From contig JANTQA010000023.1 in the NCBI GenBank assembly GCA_027625915.1, positions 19,902,001 through 19,966,000 of the forward strand: a DNA stretch of 64,000 bases, read 5' to 3'. The DNA comes from Anaeramoeba flamelloides (taxonomy: Eukaryota > Metamonada > Anaeramoebidae). Below the pieces are notes generated by a model that searched no databases, was not told the DNA's origin, and saw only the letters and a program-made list of their open reading frames with translations. The position numbers and the translations under genes are program-made. Positions 36,420 through 48,739 of the stretch are shown here, piece after piece; position 1 is the first letter of the stretch; every line of letters starts with the position of its first letter.

Positions 36420-39400
36420 ATGCACAAAGATCTAATTTTTTGGTTAGCCACAACCTCTGCAAGTATTACACTCGTCTGTTGCTTCTTGATTTTCTCGCTC
36501 CACATTCGTTTTAAATCATATCGAAGCCATTTCTTTCGGCATCTAATTTTGATCTTGACCATTTATGATCTTTTCCATGTAATTACCTTTTTTATCCCCA
36601 TTAGTAAAGGTAGCTCACTCTGTAAAATACAGGGACACTATTTGTCAATTGTTGGCTTGGTTGCACCAAATTTCAGTATTGTCATCTCAATCTTAACTTA
36701 TCTTCGAATCAAATACAAGACAACAGATTTAAATTTGAAAAAATATTACTATTATGGCAATACCATCTCTTTGTTTGTTCCAGTCGTTTTTGGATTGGTA
36801 GCTGGTTTCTTTTCTGAAGTTAAACAAACCCCAAATACTAATTGGTAAGAAGAACAATTTTCTTTTCCTTTCTTTTCTTTTCTTTTCTTTTCTTTTCTTT
36901 TTTTCAAGCTTCTCTTCTTGAGAGGATTTAAAAATAAGATTCAATAACAAGAAAATTGCATTCGGCTTGGCTTTTGAAGATCTCACCAAATGTTTGAGAA
37001 AAAAACATTTTTAAAAAATCTCCTGAATTTCTCTCAAAGTGTTCAACAATAGCTCTTTTGAAATTTGGAAGTTGCTTCGAGAGATTTTTAAAAACTTTTT
37101 TGGATCGAATTCGATCAACAACCCCCTTAGTTTCTAATCCTTAATATTGAAGGAAATTGTGTTTTCCATCAATTTTAAGTATATTTTTAGTTAGGATATA
37201 GTCTGAAGAAATTCATTTCAAGTTTGAGTCAAAAAGATGCGAATTCAAATTGGACTTAAAAATAAAGTATTAGAAAGTTGATACCACATGATAATGAAAA
37301 AATTTTTTCAAAAAAACTTAAAAGATAAAAAAATAAGGGTGTTTGAAATATTCTCGAAAACACCCGAAAATCGAAAATACCCAAAATTTTTTAACCACAT
37401 AAAAACACTTCTTGAACAACTTCTAAGAAGCACTAGTACCTATATACCCAGTTTAATGGTAAAATAACAATTTTACTTTCAGACAAAATATTTTTTTTTG
37501 AATTTTCTCTTTAATCTACTCTAAAGAGGTTTTGGTACCTTTTGAGTATTTCTGAGTAATTATTGGTACTTATTAGGATAAGGTGTATAGGTATGTCAGG
37601 GTATGGGTATGGGCTGTGTTAGGTTTGGTATGGTGTGTGTTAGTATGTTTTGGTTAAGCCAGTTCCTTTTATGGAATGGGAAGTTAAATAAAGTTTGGCT
37701 TGTGTCACCTTGTGTAGAGTATGGATATGTATTGTACGCTTAGATATTAATTGGTTATTTTTGGGTTGTATTTAATATTACAAAATTATGGATAATGATA
37801 CACAATTAGAAAATTTCTTTACAAGTACATTTTCTCTCATTTAGTTAATACTATTTCGAAATGATCAGAAATGTTACAGTCATCCAAGATACCAATTCCT
37901 TTCACATAAAATGGGTTGGATACCATTCCCTAAAATTTAATTTTTTTGAATTTTAATATTTTCCTAAAAAAATTTTTTTTCTAAAATAAAATTCCAAATT
38001 TACCTTTAAACTGAGTATATTGGCACTAGTGTTTCTTAGAAGTTGTTCAAAAAGTGTTTTTCTGTCGTTAAAAAAATTTCGGGTATTATTGATTTTAGGG
38101 TATTTTAGGGAATATTTGATAGATTCATAAGATAACTTCTTAACTATGAAGAAAAAATTTTTAAAATTTTTTTACTATTAAACTTGAAAAAAAATCTTTC
38201 TGAACCTCGAAAATTTGATTTTCAAACTTAAATTGTGAAATATATTTGCAAATAACTATTGTTAGAAGATCTCTTATTAACCAATAATGTTGTTTATAAG
38301 TGAAGTTATTAAAAAGTGGACAATTAGTAAATTTTTAAAACTATTTTAAATTTAATAAATATCTTTCAAATGAGAAATCAATTATTTTAAAGATTAAAAA
38401 ATTATTTGTTCTTTTAAATTGGAAAAAAATATTTATATTTCTGGTTTTTCGTTAGGTTTTTTTTAATTTTTGAAATAAACAGAAAATTTAATAAATTTTC
38501 GGTTTATTTTAAAAAGTAAAAAAAACCCGAGGACACTTGTGGTTTGTTTTTTTTTACTTTTTGAAAGAAACCTAAAATTAAATCAAATTTCGGTTTATTT
38601 CAGAAATTAAAAAAATCCTCTGAAACTTTTTGACAGGTTTTCCAACATCAAAAAGAAAATAGTAAAATCCTATAGCATTCTACGATATTCTTTTGAATTC
38701 TGGAAAACCGAGGACACTCAATTTTTATCATTAGTAATTTTTTTTACTAAATCTCAGTTGTAAACTAAATTTCAGAATAAATAGCCCAATTTTTATTCAT
38801 TTTTTTTTTTACCTTTTTTTATTTTATTTTTAGATGATAAACAAATATTTTTATTATATAGAACTGAATATTTAAATAGTATTTTTTTTTATTATAATAC
38901 ATGCCTTCAATTTAAAAAATATTTATTTTTACACTTTGATTTTTAATGGGCCAATTATTTTGAAATTGAGTTTATTAGAAGAATATACCATTTTTAAAAT
39001 TATTAGTTATTATCTATTCAAGTAAATGCCTCAAAGTTGAATTAAACAAAAATTCATTCATCCATTTATTTAAAATTTTTTTTACTCCCAAAAAAAAACT
39101 TTTTTTTGTCAACTAGAGACTTTTAAAAATTGTTGTACTGCTAATAACAATAGATACAAAAAGCCTCAAAATTTTTTAGTTTATGGAATTTAATGTTGAT
39201 TATATTGTAAATCAACTTTCTTACTAAGGATGAAATGTTAATTAAAGTAGTAGTTATTTCTCACTAAAAATTCTCAATTTTATTTTTTTCATAATTGCGA
39301 GCAACGGAATTTTATAAAAATTTCTCTTGAATAACTCAGAAAGAGAAATAATAAACTTCAGATTAGAGTCTATAATTATAAAAGAAAAGCCTGAACAAAA

Positions 39401-42326
39401 TATAAATTTTACAAAAAAAAATAATAAAATTTTAAAAAATTTTTTGGTCCCCTTTCATTGGAACGTCTCGTAAAAAATTTCCCAATTTCTTTAGGAAATT
39501 AAAATTGTTGACAATAAGATTTTTTATTTTTAAATGTATGAATTTCAAAAGAACATATAAAACCTCAATTTTCTTAATGTTAATTTGGAGTTTCAAACAT
39601 TTTTTTTTTTTCAAGTTGAATTTTTAAAAAAAAAAAGAAAAAAAAAAAAAAGCAAAAAGTAAAATACAAAAAAAAAAAATTACAAAACGAGAAAAAATGA
39701 TTTTGATCTAAAAATTGAAATTTTAATTTGAGAAGAATAATGAATTAAACTCATAGAATATGTTCTATTTGTTCAATAAAACAGGTTCCCTTTGACTGAA
39801 AAAGAGTTTAGTAAATTTTGATTTTTATTTTAGTTGGTAATTTGAAATAAAAATTTTCATTTTTTTATTTGGAAAATAACATTTACACATAATTTTTAGG
39901 AAACCAATTAATTTTTTCCAAATTTTTGTTTTTGTCTTATTTTTTTTTTCTTTTTTTTTTTTTTTTGATACTTTTTTTTTTCAAAAGATATCGAAAAAAA
40001 AAATTTTTTCGAAAAGACAAATAATCATTAAGAAATTTGAGAATATGTAATGTCTCTTAAAATGAATATATTTATGAGTAAAAAATCTTTTTGTTAACTG
40101 TTTTCAAGTACAAGTTCAGTTATAAAAAATCAGTAACTTCCATTTCAAAATTGTTGATTCAGTTTTTTTTTAGTTTTTGATTTTATTTTTTTTTAAATTT
40201 TTCAAATATCAGGCTTATATATATATACATATATATATATATATAATAGAATAGAGCTTTACATACAAATGCAACAACTTCGCGGATATTGTTACTTGTT
40301 CCTGGCAATATTGATTTATTGGAAAATAAATACTCTTTCGCTAATAAATACCTTTTATGCGACAAAGTATTTTTTCCATGGAAAAGTTGGTGTTTTCGGG
40401 GGAAATCACTATTTTTCGTGAATGCAATACATCTAATAATAGGGGTTGTTGAGAAATACTAAACCAATTGGAGATCTTTTTGCTTCAGATCTTTAATTAA
40501 AAAAAAAAAAATTTCTTGATAAGTATAACCAAAATCAAAGATTTAAAAGTATTAATTGTATCTTTATTTATACAGTTCAATAAAAGAAAATAAAGGAATT
40601 AGAAAAATATTTTTTATGGAACAATAATCAAAATCCCAAATTTTGATACAAAACAAACAATAAATAACCTTAGTGAGAAAAATGTGTTGAAACTGAAAAT
40701 AGAAGATTTTTTTAAAAAAGAGGGCATTTTAACTTCGAAGGATTAAATTCCCAAGAAGAAAGAGAAAATTTCATTGGTCTAAATGCTCAAGAAAAATTAA
40801 ACAAATCATTCAACTTTAGTGTTTGAAATTTCTTCAAAATATAAAGTTAATAAAAGGAGAATAACCAAAAGAAGATAACAAGCTTTTTAAACAATCATTC
40901 TTAATATCTTTTGTACTGCTATACTATTGAAAGTACTTTAAGAATTGAATGTCTCCTCCTTTAGTATTCCAGTTACTTTAGAAAACTGCTTAGCTAATGA
41001 CAACTAAATATAGAATTCATAATAGAGATTGATAATATCCAAAGTATTTTTTTATTTACATAGCAAATATAATTAAAAGATAGATGAAAAAATGATAATT
41101 ATCCATAAGTTTTTACTATGAATTGATGAAAAGGATAAGACAAATTTGACAATCAAACCAAACCAAAATTCAATAATTGTTTTGATCGGATCATACATTA
41201 TTTATATTTGTTTGTTTTTTGTTCATTTTTTTAAAAAAAAATATTTTTGGAGATCAGTTTGCTATTCAACAAAAATTAATCAATTTTTTATTTAAGGTGT
41301 CCATTTATAAGTTGATGACTTGATAATTCTGGGAAATTCATAAGATTTAAAAAAAATATAATGTTAAAAAATAATCATTTTATTTTTCACAAAATTTTTC
41401 CTGATAATTGACTTTTTTGCCATAAAATAGCTTTTTACAAAAAATCAAGTTATTTGCAAAATAAATGGCATTTGCACGAAAGAGTTGAATTCTTGTGTAT
41501 TCTCGTTTTTTCGATGTAAAATTCTAATAATTAAAAGGAGAATTTTTAATAAGATTTAATAACTAGTTGATATCGAATACTAAAGAATATATAGCTATAA
41601 TTATATTCAATTTATTAATTCTGGCGTGTCACAATTATTTAAATCTGGTTTATTTTAGTAGATACTTTTGATAAATTTCCGTGCCACGTTTTTTTGTAAT
41701 CACTTTAATTATATTTATTAATTTAGAGAAAAAAAAAATTAAAAGCAAATTTGAGAAATTTATTTCTTTTTTCTTTTTTATGTTTATTCATATTATCTGT
41801 ATTTTATAAAATTTATAGGTGTTTTATTAGTACAAAGAGCTGGTTAATTGCATATTATAGTTTCCTCTGGTTCGATATCTTTCTTTCAATTGTGTTTTAT
41901 ATCATTATTATCTATAATATTACAAAAGAAATCCGAGCAAAAAAAAAATTATATGGATATGATAAATTAAACAAGAGTGAAAAGGAAAATAGAGAAGAAT
42001 TAAAACTGCAAGTGCGTATGTCAATTATCCCTCTTGTTTTAATTATCTCATTAACGTTTTCTTCGATCAAAAGAATTCGTGTAATTATTAACCCAAATTG
42101 CCAATCCTTGTTTTGGTTGGATGTCATGCAATCAATAACAAATCCATCCCAAGGCTTTTTAAATTGTCTTGTTTTTGTTTTCTTAAATGATTATTCCCGT
42201 CAAAAATTGAGAGAATTGTTTTTATGTAAAAAAAAGGATCCCTTTTATATTGAATCATATGGAGCTGAGAACGATTACAAAAATCATAAGTTAATTGTGG
42301 AAGGGGATGATGAAGAGGACTTCTAA
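36420..42326 (+). CDS. Seven-transmembrane receptor, class E (cAMP-receptor-like) GPCR
   Basis: Exons are 36420-36844 and 41819-42326, giving 310 residues. The codon TG|G across the 4974-base intron restores Trp-Cys. Hydrophobic spans lie at about 4-29, 40-61, 71-95, 113-131, 151-177, 209-231 and 239-264. Cys68, just before TM3, and Cys143 in the TPNTNWC motif of the second outer loop are placed to form the usual disulphide; an NWC motif here and QGFLN in TM7 (253-257) are features of cAMP-receptor-like (class E) GPCRs. The third inner loop and the acidic C-tail (EGDDEEDF) face the cytoplasm. The ligand and G protein are unknown. Downstream it converges on V-ATPase subunit d. The intron carries family D, E and F repeats and starts with a (CTTTT)n run. 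A different orphan seven-TM family cannot be excluded. Confidence 0.83.
36867..36903 (+). repeat. (CTTTT)n simple repeat
   Basis: Seven or so TTTTC units lie just inside the receptor intron, immediately downstream of the GTAAGA donor. Confidence 0.85.
37333..38133 (+). mobile_element. Family D inverted-repeat element, copy 2
   Basis: This is an uninterrupted copy of about 800 bases in the receptor intron. The left end (AACACCCGAAAATCGAAAATACCC, then TTGAACAACTTCTAAGAAGCACTAG) and the right end (CACTAGTGTTTCTTAGAAGTTGTTC and GAATATTTGAT) are inverted repeats of about 125 bases. The interior is non-coding and contains a comparatively G-rich tract (about 37570-37720) also present in the copies at 7118-9237 and 44166-44951. 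Confidence 0.83.
38455..38740. repeat. Small repeat cluster with AATAAACnnAAAATT motif
   Basis: The phrase GAAATAAACAGAAAATTTAATAAATTTTCGGTTTATTT occurs here and again, altered, at about 38563-38615; a related phrase is at about 53478-53520. CCGAGGACAC follows the first unit and recurs at about 38707. It may be the remains of a short element family; the borders are not clear. Confidence 0.35.
39345..39811 (+). mobile_element. Family E element, copy 2, left end missing
   Basis: It shares CATTGGAACGTCTCGT, TTTCTTTAGGAAATTAAAAT and the right terminus CCCTTTGACTGAAAAAGAGTTTA with the copy at 28678-29234. The left inverted repeat is absent. It lies in the receptor intron. Confidence 0.65.
39900..40240 (+). 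repeat. Family F repeat, copy 1
   Basis: It matches about 52230-52555 in the same orientation: ATGTAATGTCT(C/T)TTAAAATGAAT, a GTTAAC...TTTTCAGTGCAAGTTCA-like phrase, TAAAAAATCAGTAA, and AGTTTTTGATTTTATTTTTTT, ending in a (TA)-rich run. Its core is also the reverse of the family E interior, so E and F probably share an ancestor. Confidence 0.5.
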
Positions 42327-45300
42327 TAATAAGTTGGTTGATTTATATGAATTCATTATTATTAATATTAACTAATGATATTTATTTTTGAAACATTAAC
42401 CTTATGAGATTTATTTTCACATATTATAAATAATCTGTCAAATAAATGTCTTTAATTTAAAAAAAAAAAAATTCCAATAATAATAAATTTTACAAATAAC
42501 AGAAATAAATATATTAATTTTTGTTCAAAATATTTTATTAAAATAATTTTTAATTTTAATATTTTTTGTTTTTCTATATTTTTCGTTTTATGGTTGCAAT
42601 CAACCAACAATTAATAAAAATTGTTTTTTTATAACGGATATAAGTATTTGGTAAAAAAGTGAAACGAGAAAAAAAAATCAGCAGGATTTTTTAATTTGTT
42701 TCCTTAATAAAAACTGGGCTCAATAAGCAAAAAGCAATGGGTAGAAGAAACAAATTGGTCTGTAAAAATAATTCATTATATTATTATCAATCAAATCAAC
42801 AATTACAATTATGATCTTTTTATTTATTAAAATCAGATGATTGGTTTTGGCGATCTCAAAAATATTCAAATTTTTTGAACAAATTCTTTTTGATCAATCT
42901 AATCAAAGAAAAACCCTATACAATAAAATATAGTATTAAAAAAACTTTGTTTGTTCTGAATCCTTCATTTTGTCTTTATTTATTTATTTATTTAATATTT
43001 TATTCATTGATCTTACTTTTAATTTTCAGTAAGGGTTCCCAATTAAAAACCAGTGTTTCACTTTTTTTCCTGTTTCACTTTTTTTTCCCCTAGTAGTAGT
43101 TTCAAAAATATCTATCCAATTTCAAAATTTTATGGAGAAAAATATATTTACCTTAACAAAAAAGAAATATTAAATTTATTTATTTACAAAAGATAATTGA
43201 AAAAAAAAATTTATTGATGATTTGTTAAAATTATAAAAGAGAACATTCAAAAAAAAAAAAAAAAAGATGAGATACAAACGTTTTATTATCATTATTAATC
43301 TTTCTGGGTTTATTAATTACTTTTTTAGTTTTTTTATCTACCCAGGATGGTAGGAATTTTACCTCTTTTAAAATAAGATTCGTCGACCAAGAATCTGAGA
43401 TATATGAAAATATCATATAATTGGAATTTATATAGGAAATTAAGGGTCGAGTCATTACGGATAAAAATAATTATCGGAATGGGTCAATAAAAGCCATTGA
43501 TCTTTGAAAAACAAAAATAATTTACAATTAAACTTTCCAGTAAACATCTTTATATATATATATATATATATATTCCAATATTGAAGAGAAATAATCCAAA
43601 ATTTTAAAATATATTGTTTTATTAAAAAATTGGTATTTGTTGTGATTTTGGAAATTATAGAATTATTTAGTCTTAAAATATTAACTTTTTAAAAAAATAG
43701 TCAAAATTTCATTTTTTAAAATTCTTTTTAATTAGATTTTTATTAAAATTCAACTATTGATAATTATTCTGTTATCATTAGTATATCCAATATGCATTAT
43801 CCCATCTAACTTTTTTTATTAACTTTTTTTTCTCAAAATTTAATTTGCGTTTTCTTTTTTAAAATTAAAATAAATAAAAAAAATGAAAAATAAATCATGA
43901 TGTAAAAAGAAAAAAATAAACTCTTATTTTCTCACCAAAAAATATACTTTAAAATTATGAGATTAGAAATTTTCCTTTTTTTAATTTCAGTGATGTCTTA
44001 ATAACAAAAAAAGTAGATTATTTTTAAAAATCAATAAAATTTTTAATCAAATTTTGGATATTAAAAAGTTAGCTGGGAATTATTTTTAATAAAAATATTA
44101 TAAAATAAATTTTACATGTTAATTTAGAAAAATGTTATTTTATTCTTTGAATAAAAAATAATATGTGTGAAATATTAATGAAAATACCTTAAAATCGAAA
44201 ATACTCTAAAATTTTTTAACCTCTAAAAAAAACTTTTAAGAACAACTTCTAAGAAACCCAATTTTCAATATACCAGGTTTAATGGTTAAATAACAATTTT
44301 ACTTTCAGATAAAATATTTTTTTTTTGAATTTTTACCATTTAAAACTCTAAACGGTTTTTTTGGGTATCATTTGAGTATGTTTGGGTAATTATTGGTACT
44401 TTTAGGATCAGTACATGTGTCTAATGGGTTAAGTTTGTGTTTGGTATATGTTTTGTTCAACTTGGAAGGGTTAGATTAAAACCATGTCTTCTGGAATAGC
44501 AAATTTGAGAAAGTTTGGCTTTGGTAACCTTATGTAAAGAAAAGTTTGTATTCGTAAGATTAGATATCACTGGTGTTATTTTTAGATTGTCTTTGAGATC
44601 ACAAATTTTTCAGTAATGATTACAATGAGAGATTCTCTTTACAGAGATATTTTCTTTCTTGTTTTAATACTATTTTGCAATGATCAGAAATGTTACAGAT
44701 ATCTAAGATACCAATTCCATTCAAACAAAATGGGTTTAATACAATTCCCCAAAATTTGCAATTTTTCGCATTTTGTTATTTTCAGGTAAAAAAAATATAT
44801 TTCCACAATAAAATTCCAATTTTATCATTAAACCATGAGTGTATTGGAACTCGAGTTTCTTAGAAGTACTTTGTAAAGTTTTTTTTAGTGATTTTAAAAT
44901 TTTCAAATATTTTATGATTTTCGGTTATTTTCGTGAATATTTGATCGATCCAAATTAATCTCTTCAATTTCATATGAAACTAAAAAAAGCTTGTTGTTTA
45001 ATATTTCTTTATTGTCAAAATATATTTAATAATCGATAGATTTGTTTATAATTAACATTTATTTTTTAAATATGTTATTTATTCACAAATTTAATACGAA
45101 AAAAAAATGATCAAAAAAATTATTAGAATTATTTAAAAAAAAAAATAATATTAAAAATTCATTAAATTTTGTTCTTCAGTTTTTTTAGAATACTAAAATA
45201 ATATTTTTTTTATTTAAAATTATTTTTTTGATTATTATCATTTCTTAAAATTTATAAATAAAAATTGATCAAAAATTTTTTAAAACCTTTTCATAATTTT

Positions 45301-45357
45301 ATACTGTAAAAATAATGAATAAAATATAAATTAAACAATATATTAATAAATACTAAT
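42327..45357. other. Intergenic DNA between the receptor and V-ATPase subunit d
   Basis: The flanking genes converge, so only 3' ends are expected. AT-rich DNA with a (TA)n run at about 43550-43572 and a family D element at 44166-44951. No gene was recognised. Confidence 0.6.
44166..44951 (+). mobile_element. Family D inverted-repeat element, copy 3
   Basis: About 785 bases, same orientation as 37333-38133. The ends keep AATACC(T/C)(T/G)AAAATCGAAAATAC and GAACAACTTCTAAGAA, with the inverse TTTCTTAGAAGTACTTTGT on the right. It is more diverged than copy 2, with several short indels. It is non-coding. Confidence 0.78.
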
Positions 45358-48300
45358 TTAATATAAAGTGACATATTGATTTAAACTTTCACGCCTATCA
45401 AGAGAAATGCATTCAGAAATTCTTACAATATTTCTAATTTCTTGTTCCTTTAACTTTACAAATGAATAGAAAACACCGTAATGGAATTGCCTTTCAAAAG
45501 AGGCTTTATTCAATTCAACTTCCATTTCAAAAAAGAAATCTTCAAGTGATTTCTCTCCGTCCAATTCTGTTTCTTCAAATAATTTGTTGTATTGCTATAG
45601 GTGTTGAATAAAAAGTTAAACGAGAAGGGGGGGTGGTAGAATATTAAAAATAAATTAAGTAACATTAGAATTAATCAAACAACGAAATAGCAAATAGCAA
45701 ATAGCAAATAGAAAATAGAAAATAGAAAATAATAAATAAAAGATCAAAAAGCAAACATTATAATTTTCCAATGCAGCTCTAACTCCATCTTCATCTTCTG
45801 CTTTGGCTAAAGCGTTGTTACCTGAATAGTTTTATTGAAAAAAGTTGAAAAGTTTAATATTTGATTAAAATTGAGAAATTATTGAAATATTTATTTTTGA
45901 AAAAAAAATTAATAGTCAAGTAAATAAAAAAAAAAAAAAACTGAAATACAAAGAAAAAAAAAAAATAGAATAGAATGAAGAAGAAAAAGAAAAAGAAAAA
46001 GAAAAAACAGAAAAGAATAGCAAAAGCAAACCATCGGGATAAAGATATCCAATTGTTGGGAAAAGTTTTAATTTATCATCTTTTCTAAGTTCAGTTCCAA
46101 AGCTATTTACAGTAATTGTAATAGTTCTTCGATCAGCTTCAAACTAAAAATAATTTTTTTTTTTTTTCGATTAAATCAAGATATCATTTTATATTTTTTT
46201 CAAATTTTAAAAATGGAATAAAAATCAGGATTGGATGAAGGATTTTTAGGTTTATTAAATTTATTCAGAATAATCGCTTACCCTTAATAGCTCACTCATA
46301 ACCTCAAAAGTTGTCCCTCCTATTTTTTCACAATATTTATAAAAATCTTCAAGGTATGCCTTATACAGAGTATTTAAAATGATTTCAATATTTAATTCAT
46401 TCAAATCTTCTTTACTTAAACAATCAACAAAATATGGTGCAAGCTATAATTTTGATAAAAATAAAACATTGTTTTTTTTATTATAAAAATTTAGAATAAA
46501 TCAAAAAATATCAATAATAAATAAATAAATTTAATAAAATTATTTCAAGATCGAAAAAAATGAAAATAAAAATAAAAAATAAGGAAAATTCTATTTCTCA
46601 TATTAGCCTAAGCTATTTCCAAAAAAGCATGGTAAATTTATTTTTCAAATCTCTTGTTTAAACTTAATTTTAATATTAGTATTTAAATATCCAAAATTAT
46701 TGATCATCATTTATTGATTCTTGATAATTTTTTCATTTTATTTTTTAGTAGGGCATTACTTGAATAAATGATATTAAATTTTTTGATCTCAATTTTCTAT
46801 GATATTTTTAAAGTGTGAAAATTGGTTGTTATTATTTTACTTTTTGTTCCTAAATTTTTTTCCACAAACAAGTTTCAATCTTGATAAAATTTTAAACAGA
46901 AGGAAAAACTTAGAACTGTTTTTATTGTTTGAAAAATCCGTTTATATCATTATCATATTTCTCGTTCTTCCAGGCCAAACTCTTATCATAGCAAAGTGAT
47001 TGTTTCCAAATCAAAACAATAAAGACAGAGATTTGCTAAAAAATAAAAATGTTTTGCAAATATTTCTTTTTGTTATTTAAACCCAAAAATTCAACTAGAA
47101 AAGATCAGATCCCTTAACTGAAAATTTAGTTGTGAAAAAATGAATTCATTTAAAAATAATAACTTTGTCTCTCTAAGGTTGATAAGAATTTTTTGTTTAT
47201 CAAGTTTAATTGAATCTTTGTGAAAATAAGTGCTCTGTTGCCTTTATCGAAAAAAAAAAAATAAAAAAAAAGAGTTGCTAATCCCTTAAAAAGCAATACT
47301 TTCTCAACATAAAACTAAAAATATGTTTTCACAATTTTCAAGAATTAACTTGTTTGTTAATAAAAACAAGAGGTTACTTTTTTTTAATGTTTTCGTTTTA
47401 TATTGGAAATAGGTGAAAATTTTCATTTCAAAAAAGAGACCCAAATAAATAAAATTGTTTAAATGAGGTTAACTCATCCATTTCATAAACCAAAAAACAA
47501 ATTACTATTAAAAAAATTTTTTTTAGAATCCAAGCAAGATTTTCATTGATTTTTTGAATAAATACTGGCTCCTTAGAAACAATATTCGTTTCACATTAAA
47601 TTGGATCTTCCTTTTTAAAACTTTGAGATCAAAAGTAATTTTTTGAACATGGAATTTAGCTGTGTTAATTCTTTTTCGTTCAAACAAAGTAAATGTTTTT
47701 CGTTTTTTTCTTCGAAATCTTTGTTCATTTTAATAAATTTATCATAAGTAACTTTTCTTTAAAATAAAAAAGAGAAGTTGTATTCAAATCGAAATAGTAA
47801 TGTTAAAGATTTGTACTCAGTATATTTCGGAAAGGTTTGTCTTTGTTTCAAAAGTAAAGTACCATAATTCAAGAAAAGAAGTCGAAAAAAAAAAAAAAAA
47901 AAAAGTAATTAATTTTTCTGATTAGTTGTAATGGTATGTTCTTTGACTGTCTGTGCTTTGTTTGTTTTTTTTTTGTAATTGAACCGTTGTTTGAGTGTCT
48001 TTTCAAATAAATCAAATTTGAAGTTTCCTTTGCTTCAAAATAATAAAAGAAAAAGAAGAAAAAAAAAAAAAAAAGAAAAAAAGAAAAAAAGAAAAAAAAG
48101 AAAACAATCAAGATAACTTACTGGAAGATCAACTATAACTGAATCATATAAATCTGATGGGTTTGTTGAAACAGAAAGTGCTTCAATTTCTTCAAACATT
48201 CCAAGAGGATGGCAATTTTTTAATAATTCCTTGAGATCGCTGTTATGGATTGTACCACTAATTAAATAAACGATATTATCGATCATATAGCCATAGGTGA

Positions 48301-48739
48301 TATAATCTAAAAATGTGCTTAATGGATCAACAACTTGTTTGTGGATATAGTTGAATTCTTCAACAAGCTTTTCGGTACATTTTTCAGCAATAACGGTAGT
48401 GTCAAGTGGTGTTGGTTCGTTTGCTAAAAATTGCCCATATGTGGTCCCCGTTAGATGAAGCTTGACGTCATCAAGGGTTTCACATTGAATTAAATTTCCG
48501 TAATCAGTGGAGGTTAATAGACTTTTTCTATAGCCACGTACAACAGCTAAGAAGTTGGGAAAACATTAATTATTAACATATTTTTTTTTGTTTTTTTTTT
48601 TTGTTTATTAATGAATTTATTTTTGGTTAGGCAACGATTATAGTTTCTCTCCAAAGGAAAAGAAATTAAAATTTAAAAGACTAAAGTAAGTGTAATAATA
48701 ACCTTCATAATAACCATTTTCAATATTAAAAGATAACAT
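45358..48739 (-). CDS. ATP6V0D: V-type proton ATPase subunit d (V0 sector, AC39/Vma6), six exons
   Basis: Subunit d caps the membrane rotor of the vacuolar H+-ATPase and couples it to the central stalk. Exons are 48739-48703, 48546-48122, 46443-46282, 46143-46032, 45821-45757 and 45594-45358, giving 345 residues, in frame and close to the usual 350. Donors are GTTATT, GTAAGT, GTAAGC, GTTTGC and GTTTGC. Family words run the whole length: [106 protein letters not shown], then [19 protein letters not shown] and [10 protein letters not shown]. The N-terminus [13 protein letters not shown] is standard. The 1.68 kb second intron (48121-46444) carries family H and I repeats; the others are 138-210 bases. 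Nothing looks damaged. Confidence 0.97.
45686..45735. repeat. Heptamer tandem repeat in intron 5
   Basis: Units of AAATAGC change to AAATAGA, about seven units in all. They lie within the 162-base last intron of the V-ATPase gene. A neighbouring (GAAAAA)n run lies at about 45977-46008 in intron 4. Confidence 0.85.
46628..46900 (+). repeat. Family H dispersed repeat, copy 2
   Basis: It is the partner of 17515-17800 in the same orientation, inside the long intron of the V-ATPase gene and therefore antisense to it. Confidence 0.45.
47290..47580 (+). repeat. Family I dispersed repeat, copy 1
   Basis: It matches about 50160-50455 in the same orientation at high similarity. Shared phrases are TTTTCAAGAATTAACTT, AGGTTACTTTTTTT, TTTTATATTGGAAA, TTTCAAAAAAGAGAC(C/T)CAAATAAATAAAATTGTT and GGTTAACTCATCCATTTCATAA. 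This copy is in the V-ATPase intron; the other is upstream of the gene. Confidence 0.7.

Noticed and set aside
48035-48111. Poly-Phe/Leu extension of V-ATPase exon 2 and the overlapping frame at 47869-48111
   Set aside because: This is read-through into the intron after the GTAAGT donor; a polypurine run on the plus strand produces the Phe codons.
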